Shown here one piece after another: positions 1 through 10,783 of a DNA stretch of 64,000 bases. The first letter of the stretch is position 1. Every line of letters begins with the position of its first letter. This DNA is from Stenogyne calaminthoides (taxonomy: Eukaryota; Streptophyta; Magnoliopsida; Lamiales; Lamiaceae). The stretch is from NCBI GenBank assembly GCA_037126765.1, contig JBBCBC010000007.1:26545667-26609666 (forward strand). Direction: 5' to 3'. Under the pieces are notes generated by a model. It saw nothing but the letters and a program-made list of their open reading frames with translations. It had not been told where the DNA came from and searched no databases. Both the position numbers and the translations under genes were made by a program.

Positions 1-489
1 AAGCCATTTTATCATTTCATATACTATAAACAACTTACTCACTAAAACACGAATAAAGAAGTGAAATGTACAATCGAGTTCGGGACGGAGAAAGTGAAAA
101 AATTAATTTACCAAACAAAGGGCTTTAAACATTTATTAACTTTTTTATTTATAAAAGATTATGATTTTATTTTTTACTTGAGTTGTATGATTAAAAGTTT
201 GAAATATATTGATATTTTTATATAATATTTATTGACCAACATCAAAGTGATTTAATTAAAATTGCAATTTGATTTTGTAATAAAATATTGTGTAAATTTT
301 TTATGTTTATCAGTAAGTAGTGTAAGGACAAATCTCATGAATTTAATATAAAAACACAGAAATCCTTTACAATATTATTTTTTGAATTGAATTTATGAAT
401 TTGGCGTGTTCAATCTCTAGTTTATTCCTTTGATTATTTTCTTCGTTGACTTTGATTTTGACTTAGATAGCTTTTTCGAACGGGAATCT

Positions 490-790
490 TCAATAGCTTG
501 TCAAGAAGATCTTCAAATCTTCAAGAATTGAACGAAGAACGTTTTTGGAAAACGCCGGATCAGAGGGGTTTAGAGCCTTGGTCTCGGATTGGATATTTTT
601 TCTGGGCGAACGCCTAAAGCTGGTGAAGAACGCTTTCAAATCTTCAAATATTGGATTAAGAACACCTTTGAAGAAACGTCTGATTGGAGGGGTTTAGAGC
701 CTTGGTCTCGGACTGAATGCAACTTTTGGATGCTTTGCATGAAGAACGCCTTGAAGTTGCTTCGAATCTTCAAGAAGGATTGTAGAGAAT
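490..790. repeat. Tandem duplication, about 124-bp period
   Basis: The core GGGGTTTAGAGCCTTGGTC occurs at 565 and again at 689 with similar flanks. A degenerate third partial copy follows. It lies downstream of the minus-strand TATA box, so it would be in the transcribed R/U5 part of the LTR. Confidence 0.7.
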
Positions 791-871
791 TCTAGGCTCT
801 TCTTGTCTGTTTCGTTTGAAGATCTCTTCTGGAATGATTGTTGTGTGTTGAATGAATGAGTTTTGGACCCC

Positions 872-879
872 TATTTATA
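872..879 (-). promoter_or_regulatory. TATA box of the family E LTR
   Basis: TATAAATA on the minus strand, followed about 25-30 nt downstream by an A/C-rich start region. This is the usual spacing of a plant pol II promoter. Confidence 0.5.
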
Positions 880-1229
880 GGGTGAGGGGTGCCAAATTAT
901 CAATTGTTGAGGTGCCACGGGCGACCTATGGTTGGTTGGAGGAATTTGATTGACGTAATTAACACAAATTATTTAATTTGATTGATTTGTCATTAATTTC
1001 CTTTTATTTATGACAAAATATCAATCTAATTAGCCACACACGAGTATCTGGTTACCCGTAAAATTTGACTAGCTTATACCGTGTATATATTAAATATCAA
1101 TCATTTAACCATTTAATTTTGAGAATTAATTTATTAAATTTCCAATATAAAAAGTTGATTTAATTTGATAATAATATGTAATTTGTACACGTGTCGCCAT
1201 TTAACTGGTGTATATTTTATTTTCTTACA

Positions 1230-1239
1230 AATGCCCCCC
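1230..1239 (-). other. Polypurine tract of family E
   Basis: GGGGGGCATT on the minus strand directly precedes the TGTAAG that starts the LTR. This is the position of the plus-strand primer in LTR elements. Confidence 0.35.
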
Positions 1240-1261
1240 ATGCTTTGTTCACGGTCATTTA

Positions 1262-2792
1262 TGAACTTACCTGAAGATCAGAAGACCTGAAGACCTGAAG
1301 TCAGAAGGCCTGAAGTACTGAAGACTATCTCACTAAGGACATATGAACTGAATCAAAAGTCCTGAACATTTATGAGAAATAAATGTTAAGTCGAAAGATT
1401 CTTGCAGACAAAAAGAATGGGAACTAAATGTCTTTTAAGGTTGTCTCATTTAGAGGAGTTGACCTTCAAAAGAGCTGTTCTGTTTGTCTCTGTTCACTAA
1501 GTTCAAGAACCAATCAGAGGGCGACAACAATGTACGACACTGATACTGAAAGCGACCTTTCTTGAGAAAAGTCAGACCTACTGTGTTCCAATCTGCAGAA
1601 CCAATGAATGGCTAGCTTGACTGCATGTTATCCAAACCATGCAAGGCTTTGTCTAAACCCTAATATAGTAGTTCAAGTGTTACTAAAAGAAGAAACCCTT
1701 GATGCTATCTCTCCAACGGATAGTTTTTCAAGAGTGTCTTCAATTGTTGCCTATAAATACCAGTGACCTTCACATAATTGAGGTTACGGGAAATCAAGCA
1801 ACTCAAGAGCTCAAGCTTATTCAAGTTTACCTTCGAAGCACTCGAAACCCTAAAGATTTCTCAAGTGTTTCACATTGAAGAGAGCTAACACACTAAGCCT
1901 AGTATTTTATAAGATCCAAAGCTTAGTAGAGATATCCTAGCCTTTGCATTTGTTGTTATTGTAAAAGATATCTCAACCCTAGTTGGAAACCAAACCTAAA
2001 CCCAAACCCTAAGTGTTAGGAAGTTTGAGTAGTTGTTGTTTGGAAGTTGAGAGTTGTGGAGTTAGTAAGCTGAGAGTTGTTCAGTCTGAAAGCTTGAGAG
2101 AGTAGAAGTTTTGAGTACTAGGACTCAGGAAGTAGATCCTAGGGATCAGATTGCCTTTGATAGGTAATTTGGTCAGTGCACCTTGGCATTCTAAACCAAG
2201 CGGATTCCAAGAGTTAAGGAATTCCCCTAAGGATCAGAGAGAGTGGATGTAGGAGCTTGAGTCTCTGAACCACTATAATTCTATGTTGTTTGCTTTCTAT
2301 TTTGCATTGCTGTTTGCATATTTTCACTGAGAGCATACAAAGGTTTTTATCATTCAGTTGGGAACTAATCCACTGAAGATTGCATTAATTGAATCACAGC
2401 CTTAATCACAGTTTTATGAACTAAGGGAAAAGCTATTTCACCAAGTTAAAACGAGTATAAACTTAGGGCCTACACTTTTTGCACCTTAGTTAGCTAGTAT
2501 AGATAGCTACAAAACTGAACCACTCATCTGAATATTCTGTAAGATAGTTATCTGTGCAAAGCTACTCATGACTTTTGCACTCAGGATCAGTTGAGCTTAT
2601 CTGAAGTTACTGAAAGCTGCTCAGGGTTTTAGTCTCAGTAGACTTAGACTCGGGGTGTTTGTGCTTACTCAGGGTTTAAACTCAGGAAAACCTGACTCAC
2701 TGATATAAAGGTTTTAAAAGTTTGAAAACACTATATATGTGTATTCCTCCCCCCTTCCCATACACGTGTGTGACTCATACTTGGGACCAACA
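1262..2792 (+). mobile_element. 5' LTR of A1, truncated at its 5' end
   Basis: Family A LTRs run from TGTTGGGAGATG to CCAACA. This copy starts inside U3, in the GAAGACCTGAAG repeats, because family E sequence replaces its beginning. It ends in CCAACA at 2792, two bases before the primer site. TATA box, U5 and the C-tract hairpin near the end match the other A copies. Confidence 0.85.
1752..1759 (+). promoter_or_regulatory. TATA box, A1 LTR
   Basis: TATAAATA in the context GTTGCCTATAAATACCAGTG, which recurs in A2 and, altered, in A3-A5. Confidence 0.7.
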
Positions 2793-2794
2793 AG

Positions 2795-2806
2795 TGGTAT
2801 TAGAGC
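2795..2806 (+). other. Primer binding site, A1
   Basis: TGGTATTAGAGC lies two bases after the LTR and differs at one base from the initiator-tRNA-Met site TGGTATCAGAGC. Confidence 0.9.
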
Positions 2807-2915
2807 AGTGGTTCAACTGATCACTTGCTTTGGTAGCCATAGTCTTGTTTGTTGAAAGACTTTTGGTGGTCTACTGAATAAATCTTACTGTTGATATCTT
2901 AAAAGGCTTTTCATC

Positions 2916-3704
2916 ATGCCTTCTAAGAATCTACCCCTGTTCTCTTTTGAGAGCTATAACTTGTGGAGACTGAGAATGCAGACACATCTATACTCTAAAC
3001 ATGAAAGAATGTGGAGAGTTATGTCTCAAGGACCATTTGAGTATACTGTTGTGAATCCCAGACTTACTGATGCTGAGAAAGATGATCCCAAAGATGAATT
3101 TCTTAAGTCTGATGTCCAATTTACTTCTGAGGAGAGAAAGTTAGTCAACTTAGACTATATTGCTAAGGATACTCTATATAACACTATTGATGATGGTGTT
3201 ATGGGGATGATTTCTCACTGTGAAACTGCTAAACAAATATGGGACACACTTGCTATTATGTGTCAGGGCACTAATCATATCAAGGAAAACAAACTTTCTG
3301 TTGCCATTGCAAAGTTTGATGGCTTTGAAATGGAAGAAGGTGAATCTGTTGAAAGATGTGAGGTCAAATTCACTAGCATTATGAATGATCTGAATACTCT
3401 TGGGAAAAAATACCCAAAGAGAGAAATGACACTGAAAATCTTGAGAGGTCTCACTAAGAAATGGGACATTCATGCTGTGGTGATTGAGAACACCAAAGAC
3501 ATTGCTTCAATGCCATATCAACAAGTTTTCTCTGAACTGAAAGCTTATGAGTTTGTGATTGACAAGAAGTCAAAGAAACCTGATAGCAAAGATGATTCTT
3601 CATCTAGTAAAAATGTGGCATTTAAGGCCAAAGATAAAACCTGTAAAGCAAAAGAGCCTGAGAACCCACCTGCCAAAATCGGGATGAACAGGAGGATAAG
3701 TTAG
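2916..3704 (+). CDS. gag: Gag N-terminal part, A1 (Sirevirus-like copia)
   Basis: This is the capsid protein of a Ty1/copia element, which packages the element RNA in cytoplasmic particles. The frame of 262 residues begins at the ATG 110 nt after the primer site. It has the copia gag pattern: a YNLWRLRMQ motif near residue 15, a helical core, and TKKWDIHAVVIE near residue 180. A Lys/Ser-rich tail leads towards the zinc knuckle. The frame ends early: around 3680 a frameshift moves the coding sequence to another frame, where it continues as the next entry. The A3 copy (26968-28130) shows the expected continuation. No host function is implied. Confidence 0.85.
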   Translation: MPSKNLPLFSFESYNLWRLRMQTHLYSKHERMWRVMSQGPFEYTVVNPRLTDAEKDDPKDEFLKSDVQFTSEERKLVNLDYIAKDTLYNTIDDGVMGMISHCETAKQIWDTLAIMCQGTNHIKENKLSVAIAKFDGFEMEEGESVERCEVKFTSIMNDLNTLGKKYPKREMTLKILRGLTKKWDIHAVVIENTKDIASMPYQQVFSELKAYEFVIDKKSKKPDSKDDSSSSKNVAFKAKDKTCKAKEPENPPAKIGMNRRIS

Positions 3705-4679
3705 TACTGATGGCAAGGAGGTTTGAAAGACTCTCTAGCAGATTTGGAAAGTACAAGAAGTACTATAAAGATAATAGGTACAGGAACAAGCACAACTCTG
3801 AAGGAGAGGACAAATCCATTGAGAGAAAGAAAGACCACAAAGCTGAAGGATCATCATCCAGGAGAAAGGATTCAAAATCCAAGGAAGAAAGTGATTAGGA
3901 TGATAATACCAATAGATGTTACAACTGCAAAAAGAAGGGTCACTTCCAATATGATTGTCCTAAGTTGAGTTCCAAGGAAAGGAAGGAAAGGTAAGCTAAG
4001 AGGGACAAGAAGTTTTCCAGCAAGAAGGCAATGGTTGCTGAGGACAATGATGCTGAAGAGGAAGGTTCCAGTTCCTCAGAGGAGATGTTCTAAAGAAAAA
4101 GTTACACCTACTGCATGGTATCTGGACAGTGGATGTTCAAGGCACATGACAGGATATAAGTATCTGCTCACTGACTATATTGAACAGAAAGGCCCTCAGA
4201 TAACTTTTGGAGGTAACTCCAAAGGACAGACTGAAGGATATGGAACATTGGAAATTGATACTGTTCATATTCATGGTGTATCATATGTTTCTGATTTAAA
4301 ACATAACTTGCTTTCTATCAGTCAATTATGTGATAAATGATTCATTGTTGAGTTCTCTAAGGATAATATTTAACATCAAGTACTAGTGACTGGTACTAGA
4401 AAGGGAAATGTGTATCTTGCTGATTGGAGATTGACTCCTATGGATACATGTTTGGTTGCCAAAAAGGCCACTGAAACTAGTTGGCTATTACACAAAATGC
4501 TGAATTACTTGAACTTCAAAACCCTGAATAAACTTGCAAGATTAGCACTTGTGAGAGGGTTACCAAATGAAGTATTTAGCAAAGATCATATGTGTGATGT
4601 TTGTCAGAAAGGAAAACAGATAAGAGCATCCTTTAAAAGCAAAGTAGAAATTTCTACTGAAAGGATATGTCAACTATTA
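3705..4679 (+). pseudogene. gag-pol: Gag zinc knuckle, protease and pre-integrase remnant, A1
   Basis: After the frameshift the sequence encodes a Lys/Arg-rich stretch and a CCHC zinc knuckle (RCYNCKKKGHFQYDCP, 3917-3958). The aspartic protease follows (WYLDSGCSRHMTG, about 4115-4155), then the start of the integrase zinc region, where the expected second His is Tyr (NYLNFKTL). Stops lie at 3896-3898, 4092-4094 and about 4340. Compared with A3, about 1.3 kb between zinc knuckle and protease is missing. The region ends where the C1 LTR is inserted, at 4680. Confidence 0.85.
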
Positions 4680-5984
4680 TGTTGGGAAATTTTATAGCTT
4701 TGATGGAAGTTCCAAAACAGTTGTAATAGGATCAGTCAGACCTGTTAGTTGACTGATGATCTAGAAATCAGAATAGGATGACCAACTGAAATATATAGAC
4801 AATTGATGTAATAAGATAGGTCACATATTGAGGGGGAACTCAATATGTATAGGTTAAGTCTTGAAGATCAGAAGACCAGATTAGAAAATCAGAAGATCAA
4901 AAGATCTGAAGACCAAAATAGTTAGAAGATCAGAAGAGCTGAATTCCAGAAGACATAAAGTCTTACAAGGCGCCGAATAAGTGTACTTGATGACCAATGA
5001 GAGCGAGACACGTATGTACGGAGCTGACAGTGCAGGATATGGTGTATCAGAGTTAAACGACAAGAAAGGACTACGTAGCACGCATTTAGCCATGCAGTCT
5101 CTGAGCACATCAAATCAACCTGCAAACCTACCTTAAATAGACCAAAATTCGAATTGCTCTCCAACGGCTAGTTCAATTTCGAGGCCTATAAATATGGGAT
5201 CAACCTTCAGAGTATGGTTACAGAAATTCTACATGACTAAGCATTCAAGTCATTTCCGTAAGAACACTGAAGAACTCAAGCAAATATTTCTAAGGGTTCA
5301 TCCCTTAGTTTCTTAGCAAGAATTTTCATCCTTTAGCTTTAGGCTACTCAAATACTAGGATAGAATTCCAGTTGGAAACCAAACAAATCCTACTCAAATC
5401 TGAGAGATAGGTTAAGTTTGTGAGCAAGACTTTGAACTAAGGCTTCTAGTTGTATTTCTAGGATTGTTGAGTGAGAGCTCCATAAATATATGTATGTATT
5501 GTGTTTGACTAACACATTAAACTAAGCCAGGTTGTTAGTGAGTGCCCATGGTGATAAGGGAAGAGTGGACGTAGGACAAGTTCGTCTGAACCACTATAAA
5601 TATTGTGTGATTTATCTTCTTTACACTTTGCACTTATCTATTATAAAATCCTGTATGTCTTAAACTGGATTAGTTTAGCATCAAGCTACTGATCTGATCA
5701 GTTTGGCCCTTTGTCAACTGATCAGTCAGAAAACCTTAAGACTGATTTATCTAACTGTTTTTTCACATGGGTTAACATAAGCTTTCGCACAATCAGTTAA
5801 ACTGATAGACACCAAATTGATCTGCTTCTCAGCGATCAGTAGGTTGGATATAAGTCTGTACTGATCACTAGCACTCTATATCAGCAAACTTGCAAACCAC
5901 GCTGATCACAATAAAAAGTTTCAGAAGTCCATTCACCCTTCCTCTCTAGACATCTGCCTCACTGAAACTTGTTCAGGACCTACA
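4680..5984 (+). mobile_element. 5' LTR of C1
   Basis: Starts TGTTGGGAAATTTTATAG and ends GGACCTACA. It is inserted in A1 pol after TATTA (4675-4679), the likely left target duplication. The right partner is not visible because C1 is cut by family D. U3 holds a perfect 10-bp stem-loop (4823-4848). The U5 end holds an imperfect C-loop hairpin (5922-5956). Confidence 0.9.
5187..5194 (+). promoter_or_regulatory. TATA box, C1 LTR
   Basis: TATAAATA followed by ATGGGATCAACCTTC. The matching sites in the solo LTR (6841) and the C2 3' LTR (45901) are on the minus strand. Confidence 0.7.
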
Positions 5985-5986
5985 AG

Positions 5987-5998
5987 TGGTATCAAAGC
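5987..5998 (+). other. Primer binding site, C1
   Basis: TGGTATCAAAGC lies two bases after the LTR and differs at one base from the initiator-tRNA-Met complement. Confidence 0.9.
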
Positions 5999-6045
5999 AG
6001 TGGTTCTACGGACCACTGGCTTTGAATATCATCGGTTCTTGAGGA

Positions 6046-7542
6046 TGTAAGTCCTGAATGGGTTTTAGTGAGGCAGAAGTCTAGAGGGGGTAAATAGACT
6101 TCTGAAACTTTTTCGTGAGATCAGGTGTGAAAGCAAGTTTCCTGATCAGAGTGCGAGTGAATCAGTATGGACTGATATCAAACTTACTAATCACTCGAGA
6201 GTAGATCAGTTCGGTGTCTATCAGCTTAACTGATTGTGCGGAAGATATGATTAACCCGTGTGAAAAACCAATTTTTCAAATCAGATCCTAAGTTTTCTGA
6301 AACAGATCAGATGACGAAGTGCCAAACTGATCAGACCAGCTGCTTGATGCAAAACTGACCCATACTTAGAATATGCATGCAAGTTTGAATATCAGGTGTG
6401 CCTATAAGTGTAAAACAGATTAAACACACAAGATTTATAGTGGTTCGGACAACATGTCCTACATCCACTCTTCCCTATCAGCAGGGGCACCAACTAAACC
6501 AACTGGACTTAGATTAGTGTGTTAGTCCAACACAATACAACAGATGTTTCAAGAGTTCTCATTCAACCTATCCCAGAAATTAAGATTAGAAACCCTAACT
6601 TGAAATCTTGCTAAACAAACTTAACCTAACACTTGGTTTGGGTATAAGATTTGAGTTGTTCCAACTGGAATTCTATCCTATCTTCTGAGTAGCCTAAAGC
6701 TAAAGGATAAGAATTCAACTAAGAAACTATGGGATGAACACACTTAGAATAAACTTGAGTTCTTGGTGTTCTTGTGCGGAAATAGCTAGAGCTTGTGCTT
6801 GTGTATTATTTCCGTAACCTTACTCTGAAGGTTTGATCCCATATATATAGGCACGAAATTGAATTAGCCGTTGGAGAGCAATTCAAATTTTGGTCTATTT
6901 GAGGTAGGTGTGCAGGTCTGATTTGACGTGCTCAGTCTCGGCATGGCCAAATGAGTGCTTGTTGTCCTTTATAGCCGTTTGACTGTGATGCGCCGAATCC
7001 CGCACTATCAGCTCCGTACATACGTGTCTTGCTCTCATTGGATATCAAGTACACTTGTTCAGTGTTTAATTTACCAACTTAGTTTGACATTCTTCTTGTC
7101 TGATGAACTCGTATGACTTTGGTGAACTTTTGTTTGTCACTTGACTGAGTTGACCTGATCAGTTAAAACTGATCAGTCTACCTGACCGATTCTTCTGATG
7201 TAGGTTGTCTTAGCACAACTTACAAACTCTTCTTCATTCTTCTGATGTAGGTCATCTGAGGTCTTCTTGGTCTTGTTCTCCAGTAGTCATCTGATCTTCA
7301 GGTCTTCTGAGTCTTCAGCTCTTCTGATCTTCTTGACTTATCTGATCTTCAGATCTTCTTCAAGACTTAACCTATACATATTGAGTTCCCCCTCAATATG
7401 TGACCTATCTAATACATCAGCTGTCTATACATCTAAACTGGTCATCCTAGCCTGATTTCTAAGCCATCAGTCAGCTAACAGGTCTGACTGGTCCTATTAC
7501 ATCTGTTTTGGAACTTTCCTCAAAACTATAAATTTCCCAACA
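6046..7542 (-). mobile_element. Solo LTR of family C, minus strand
   Basis: A complete 1,497-bp LTR (minus strand TGTTGGGAAATTTATAG to GGACTTACA) with no internal region. It is flanked by the 5-bp direct repeat GAGGA at 6041-6045 and 7543-7547. Removing it restores the C1 leader to the same order as the C2 leader. Such solo LTRs arise by recombination between the two LTRs of a full element. Its TATA box is at 6841-6849, minus strand. Confidence 0.93.
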
Positions 7543-7625
7543 GAGGAAGAACCTTTGTAGTCACTTGAACAGATCGTTGAAAAACCTATTTTTAAAAATC
7601 ATCTGTTTTATTCACAAAACTCAAC

Positions 7626-8969
7626 ATGGAAAACACAACTTGTATGTATCATGATCTGCCAAAGTTCTCAATCAATTAGTATGATGACTAGACCCTTCTT
7701 ATGGTTAACCATCTGGGTTCACTCAGCTCCAGAATGATGGAAGTTATTGAGCGAGGACCCATCGTTATCTATCATGCAAGCCCTTCCACTGGAGGTGAGG
7801 AAAATGAACCAGTTGGAGCCTTAGTTCAGAAAAGTATCCTTCAGATGGATGTAGAAGAGAGAAAACTACACAACCTGGATACTGTTGCTAAGGACATCAT
7901 ACTAAAGATAGTGGACAAAGCCACTGGGCAGAAGATCAAGTACTGCAAGTCAACAAAACTGATGTGGGATGTTTTGGCTGAAATGTGTGAAGGAAATGAA
8001 TTGATAAAGGACAGCAGACTACAAGATGAGCTAGTTAAATTCGAGAAACTTAAGATGCTACCAAATGAAACCATTGATCAGCTTGATGGAAGGATTACTC
8101 TGGCTATCAACAAGATAAAGGAACCAGGAAGAGAAATGTCTGATAAGGATATCAACTACAAGATACTGAGGTCTCTGACCAAGAAATGGGACATGAAGGT
8201 TACTGTGATTAAGGATTATCAAGATATTGCCACAATGAAGCCAAGCAAGCTGTTTCTGAGTCTGAAAGATCACGAGTTTGATCTGGAAGAAAGAGAACAG
8301 GAGGATGATGCCCCAGCTGCATCAAGTTCTAAAGTTGTTGCATTTCAGGCAACCAGTAATGCTTCAAAGTCTATTGAACCAGTTGAGAACATCATCAGCC
8401 AGACTGAACAGATTGCTTTGCTGACAAGAAAGTTGGAACGAGTTAATACTCATCTTGGAAAGTACATAAAATTCTACAAAGACTACAAGCAGATGAGAGG
8501 AAGAGATAGGAGATCTACTGATAGATCAGATGAAAGGAACCCTTCTGATGAGAAAAGAGATGACAGAAGAGACGATCGAAGAGATGATCGTAGAGAGGAC
8601 AGAAGAGATGACCGATGAGACGATAGAAGAGCTGACTATAAGGATGATAGAAAAGATGACAGATCAGATCGAAGGAATTCTGATTATCGGCAAACTGGTA
8701 AATCTCCTAAGATATCATATAGGAGAAGAGACTCACCAAGCAGAAGAGATTCTGAGGATCCTAGTGCATGCTTCAACTGCAAGAAACCAGGTCACTGTAG
8801 TGTCGATTGCCCTGACCCCTAAACAAAGAGAGGAGAAGTGGACCAGAAGAGAGCAATTGTACAAAGACAGAAGAGCTATGGTTCCTAACACTTCTGGTAT
8901 CGATGACTCCTACCTACCCTCAGATGAATCTGATTTTTCATCAGAAGATGATCTTTGCTTGGTGACAAC
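7626..8969 (+). pseudogene. gag: Gag of C1, interrupted
   Basis: Capsid protein of the family C copia element. The ATG at 7626 sits in the same context as in C2. Codons 18 and 22 are TAG; the longest open part starts at 7701. The copia gag core is followed by a Q-rich helical segment, an Arg/Asp-rich array of RDDR units (8551-8665), a TGA at 8616-8618, and a CCHC knuckle (CFNCKKPGHCSVDC, 8769-8810). The tail (TSGIDDSYLPSDESD) is shared with C2. Family D insertion cuts the frame at about 8970. Confidence 0.88.
8551..8665 (+). repeat. Short tandem repeat encoding RDDR units in C1 gag
   Basis: Degenerate 12-nt units like GATGACAGAAGA encode repeated Arg-Asp-Asp-Arg just before the zinc knuckle. 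C2 has only one or two such units at the same place. Confidence 0.75.
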
Positions 8970-10304
8970 TATTGGGGAAAAGGGTGCTCGGATCTATTCG
9001 AGGTGCAATTAAATACATAGTTAAATTATTTCAATTATTACTAGCATGAATTAATCCTATATTAACTCAAATAACAATTAAAAGACAACAACATCATGCG
9101 TACAATTGATTTCACGTAAATCCTATACATGCGAAATCTAGGAGTTATGCGAAACGTACCTCTTGGAGTGACAACATTTGAGTAGATGGATCAACCCAAA
9201 CACCTTGTCAAATATGTCCCACGTCCTTGCTCGTAATCCCGTGGAAGGATTCACATGAACAATTATAGCAAAAGAGAAAACCAAAAATATATTGCACCAC
9301 CTTTGTGGATTTCTAATTTTTCCAAGACTGAAATTGTGTTGGGGATGAAAAATTCATCCCCTATTTATAAGAAGCATAGGGGCGAAAATTTGTGCCCTAA
9401 AAGGGATATGATAAATTTCTTTGTATCTTTTCAAGATACAATCTTGAATATATCTCATATATTATATTTTCCATATAAATCACAAAAAAATAATATTGCA
9501 CTATCCATCTTAATCCATATTACGATAATATGGCTCCCGCTTAATATTTCCCGTATTTAAGATTATCTAGTCCATTAATTAATTAAGCCACTGAAAAGCT
9601 TTATATTAATTAGTATCTTTTATGCACAGAGTAAAGACAACTCAACATTATTATCCATACCGGAAACTAATTCCACTTGCAAGATTTGGTATGATAAAGC
9701 TTCTGAGCCCGCCAAGGGGACAAATCATACAAGACTTTCCTTGCACAGGTTGCTCTGTATTAAATCTTAGCAATTGTCATGTAATTAATAACATTGCCCA
9801 AAATGTAAAGTATAGAATCGCTATCTGACTCTAAACCCAACATAGATCAAAGCAATAAATACTAATTACACATAATCCAATTTAAGTGATAGAGGTTAAG
9901 AAATCAACAACAACTGAGGTCTAATTCTTCATCTCATAACTCAGTACGAAGAATTTATCCTCTCTGTAGGTCATCTTCAGCACACCACAATGTGCTAGTG
10001 CAATCTCTTGGTCAAGACAAGCAAATCTGAGCTTTTACACTTCAACCTCTACCAATGGAGTGTTTAGTTCCATCTAGGTTGTGAAGATGTACTTATTTAC
10101 AAGGAACTGTTAATGTGATCTTCTGTGATCGGGTATCACAACATTAACTACAATGCAATATGTACTAATATTGAACGGTTTGTAGTAAATAAATAACATT
10201 CATTCATATTTAAAGCAACAGTGATAAACAATTTTATATTCAGTAAATAAGAGTACATTAGTCTGTTAATACGTAAAAACATACTTTCACGTATAACCCC
10301 AACA
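8970..10304 (-). mobile_element. 3' LTR of family D copia, minus strand
   Basis: On the minus strand the LTR starts TGTTGGGGTTATACG at 10304, after a purine tract. The most likely end is CCCCAATA at 8970, a one-base-decayed partner of the starting TGTTGGGG. An alternative end in CGAGCA at 8985 cannot be excluded. A TATA box lies at 9362-9369. The small open frames inside are not genes. Confidence 0.75.
9362..9369 (-). promoter_or_regulatory. TATA box, D LTR
   Basis: TATAAATA on the minus strand, in the middle of the LTR and about 940 nt from its U3 start. Confidence 0.6.
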
Positions 10305-10315
10305 ATCTCCCACTT
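10305..10315 (-). other. Polypurine tract, family D
   Basis: AAGTGGGAGAT on the minus strand directly precedes the LTR. The family B tract (33777-33787) is almost the same. Confidence 0.8.
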
Positions 10316-10783
10316 ATACTCAAAGTCTGCTTTTAGGTATACCTACAACAAGTCTCATGTTCTACGTGGCATCTAATATCACCTACTGGGCAAATTCGGA
10401 ACTACGTCCAAGTCCACTAAGAAGTTCTTGAGTCATACCGCTTCTTTCGCTGCTTCACAAGCATCTACATATTTGGCTTCCATGGTAGAATCTGCGATGC
10501 ATTTCTGCTTAACGCTTCTCCATGTTATGGGTGCACCTCCCAGACAAAACACACTATCCGAGATAGATTTTCTGGAATCTATGTCCGATTGGAAATCCGA
10601 GTCTGTGTATCCAATGGGGATAAGATTGTCTGACTGATAAACCAGCATTCTATTGTGAGTTCTTTTCAAATACTTCATAATATTTTTAACAGCAGTCCAA
10701 TGTTCTTTTCCCGGATTACTTTGATATCTGGCTACCATTCCTACGACAAAAGCAAATATCCTGTCTCGTGCACAATATTGCAT
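10316..10783 (-). pseudogene. pol: RNase H region of D pol
   Basis: This is the C-terminal RNase H of the copia polyprotein, which removes RNA from RNA/DNA hybrids in the particle. Motifs in order: ARYQSNPGKEHWTAVKNIMKYLKRT, then GYTDSDFQSDIDSRKSISD (catalytic Asp in TDSDF) and CIADSTMEAKYVDACEAAKEAV (catalytic Glu in MEAKY). The longest frame is 10433-10783. Stops separate it from the RT segment upstream, so it is not translated as one protein. Confidence 0.85.

Larger units (their letters stand above)
1..1229 (-). mobile_element. LTR (family E), minus strand, left end not seen
   Basis: The minus strand reads as an LTR. A G-rich polypurine tract (1230-1239) is followed by TGTAAG at 1229, an AT-rich U3, a TATA box near 875, and a leader-like region with a tandem duplication. 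No protein frame is credible. The G-rich tract resembles those before Ty3/gypsy LTRs, but nothing coding confirms the superfamily. The right side is cut about 25 bp beyond the tract by the truncated family A LTR. It could also be a promoter-bearing DNA element. Confidence 0.4.

Noticed and set aside
9622..9828. Small frames inside the D LTR (also 9255-9560)
   Set aside because: Chance frames in LTR sequence, on the strand opposite to the element.
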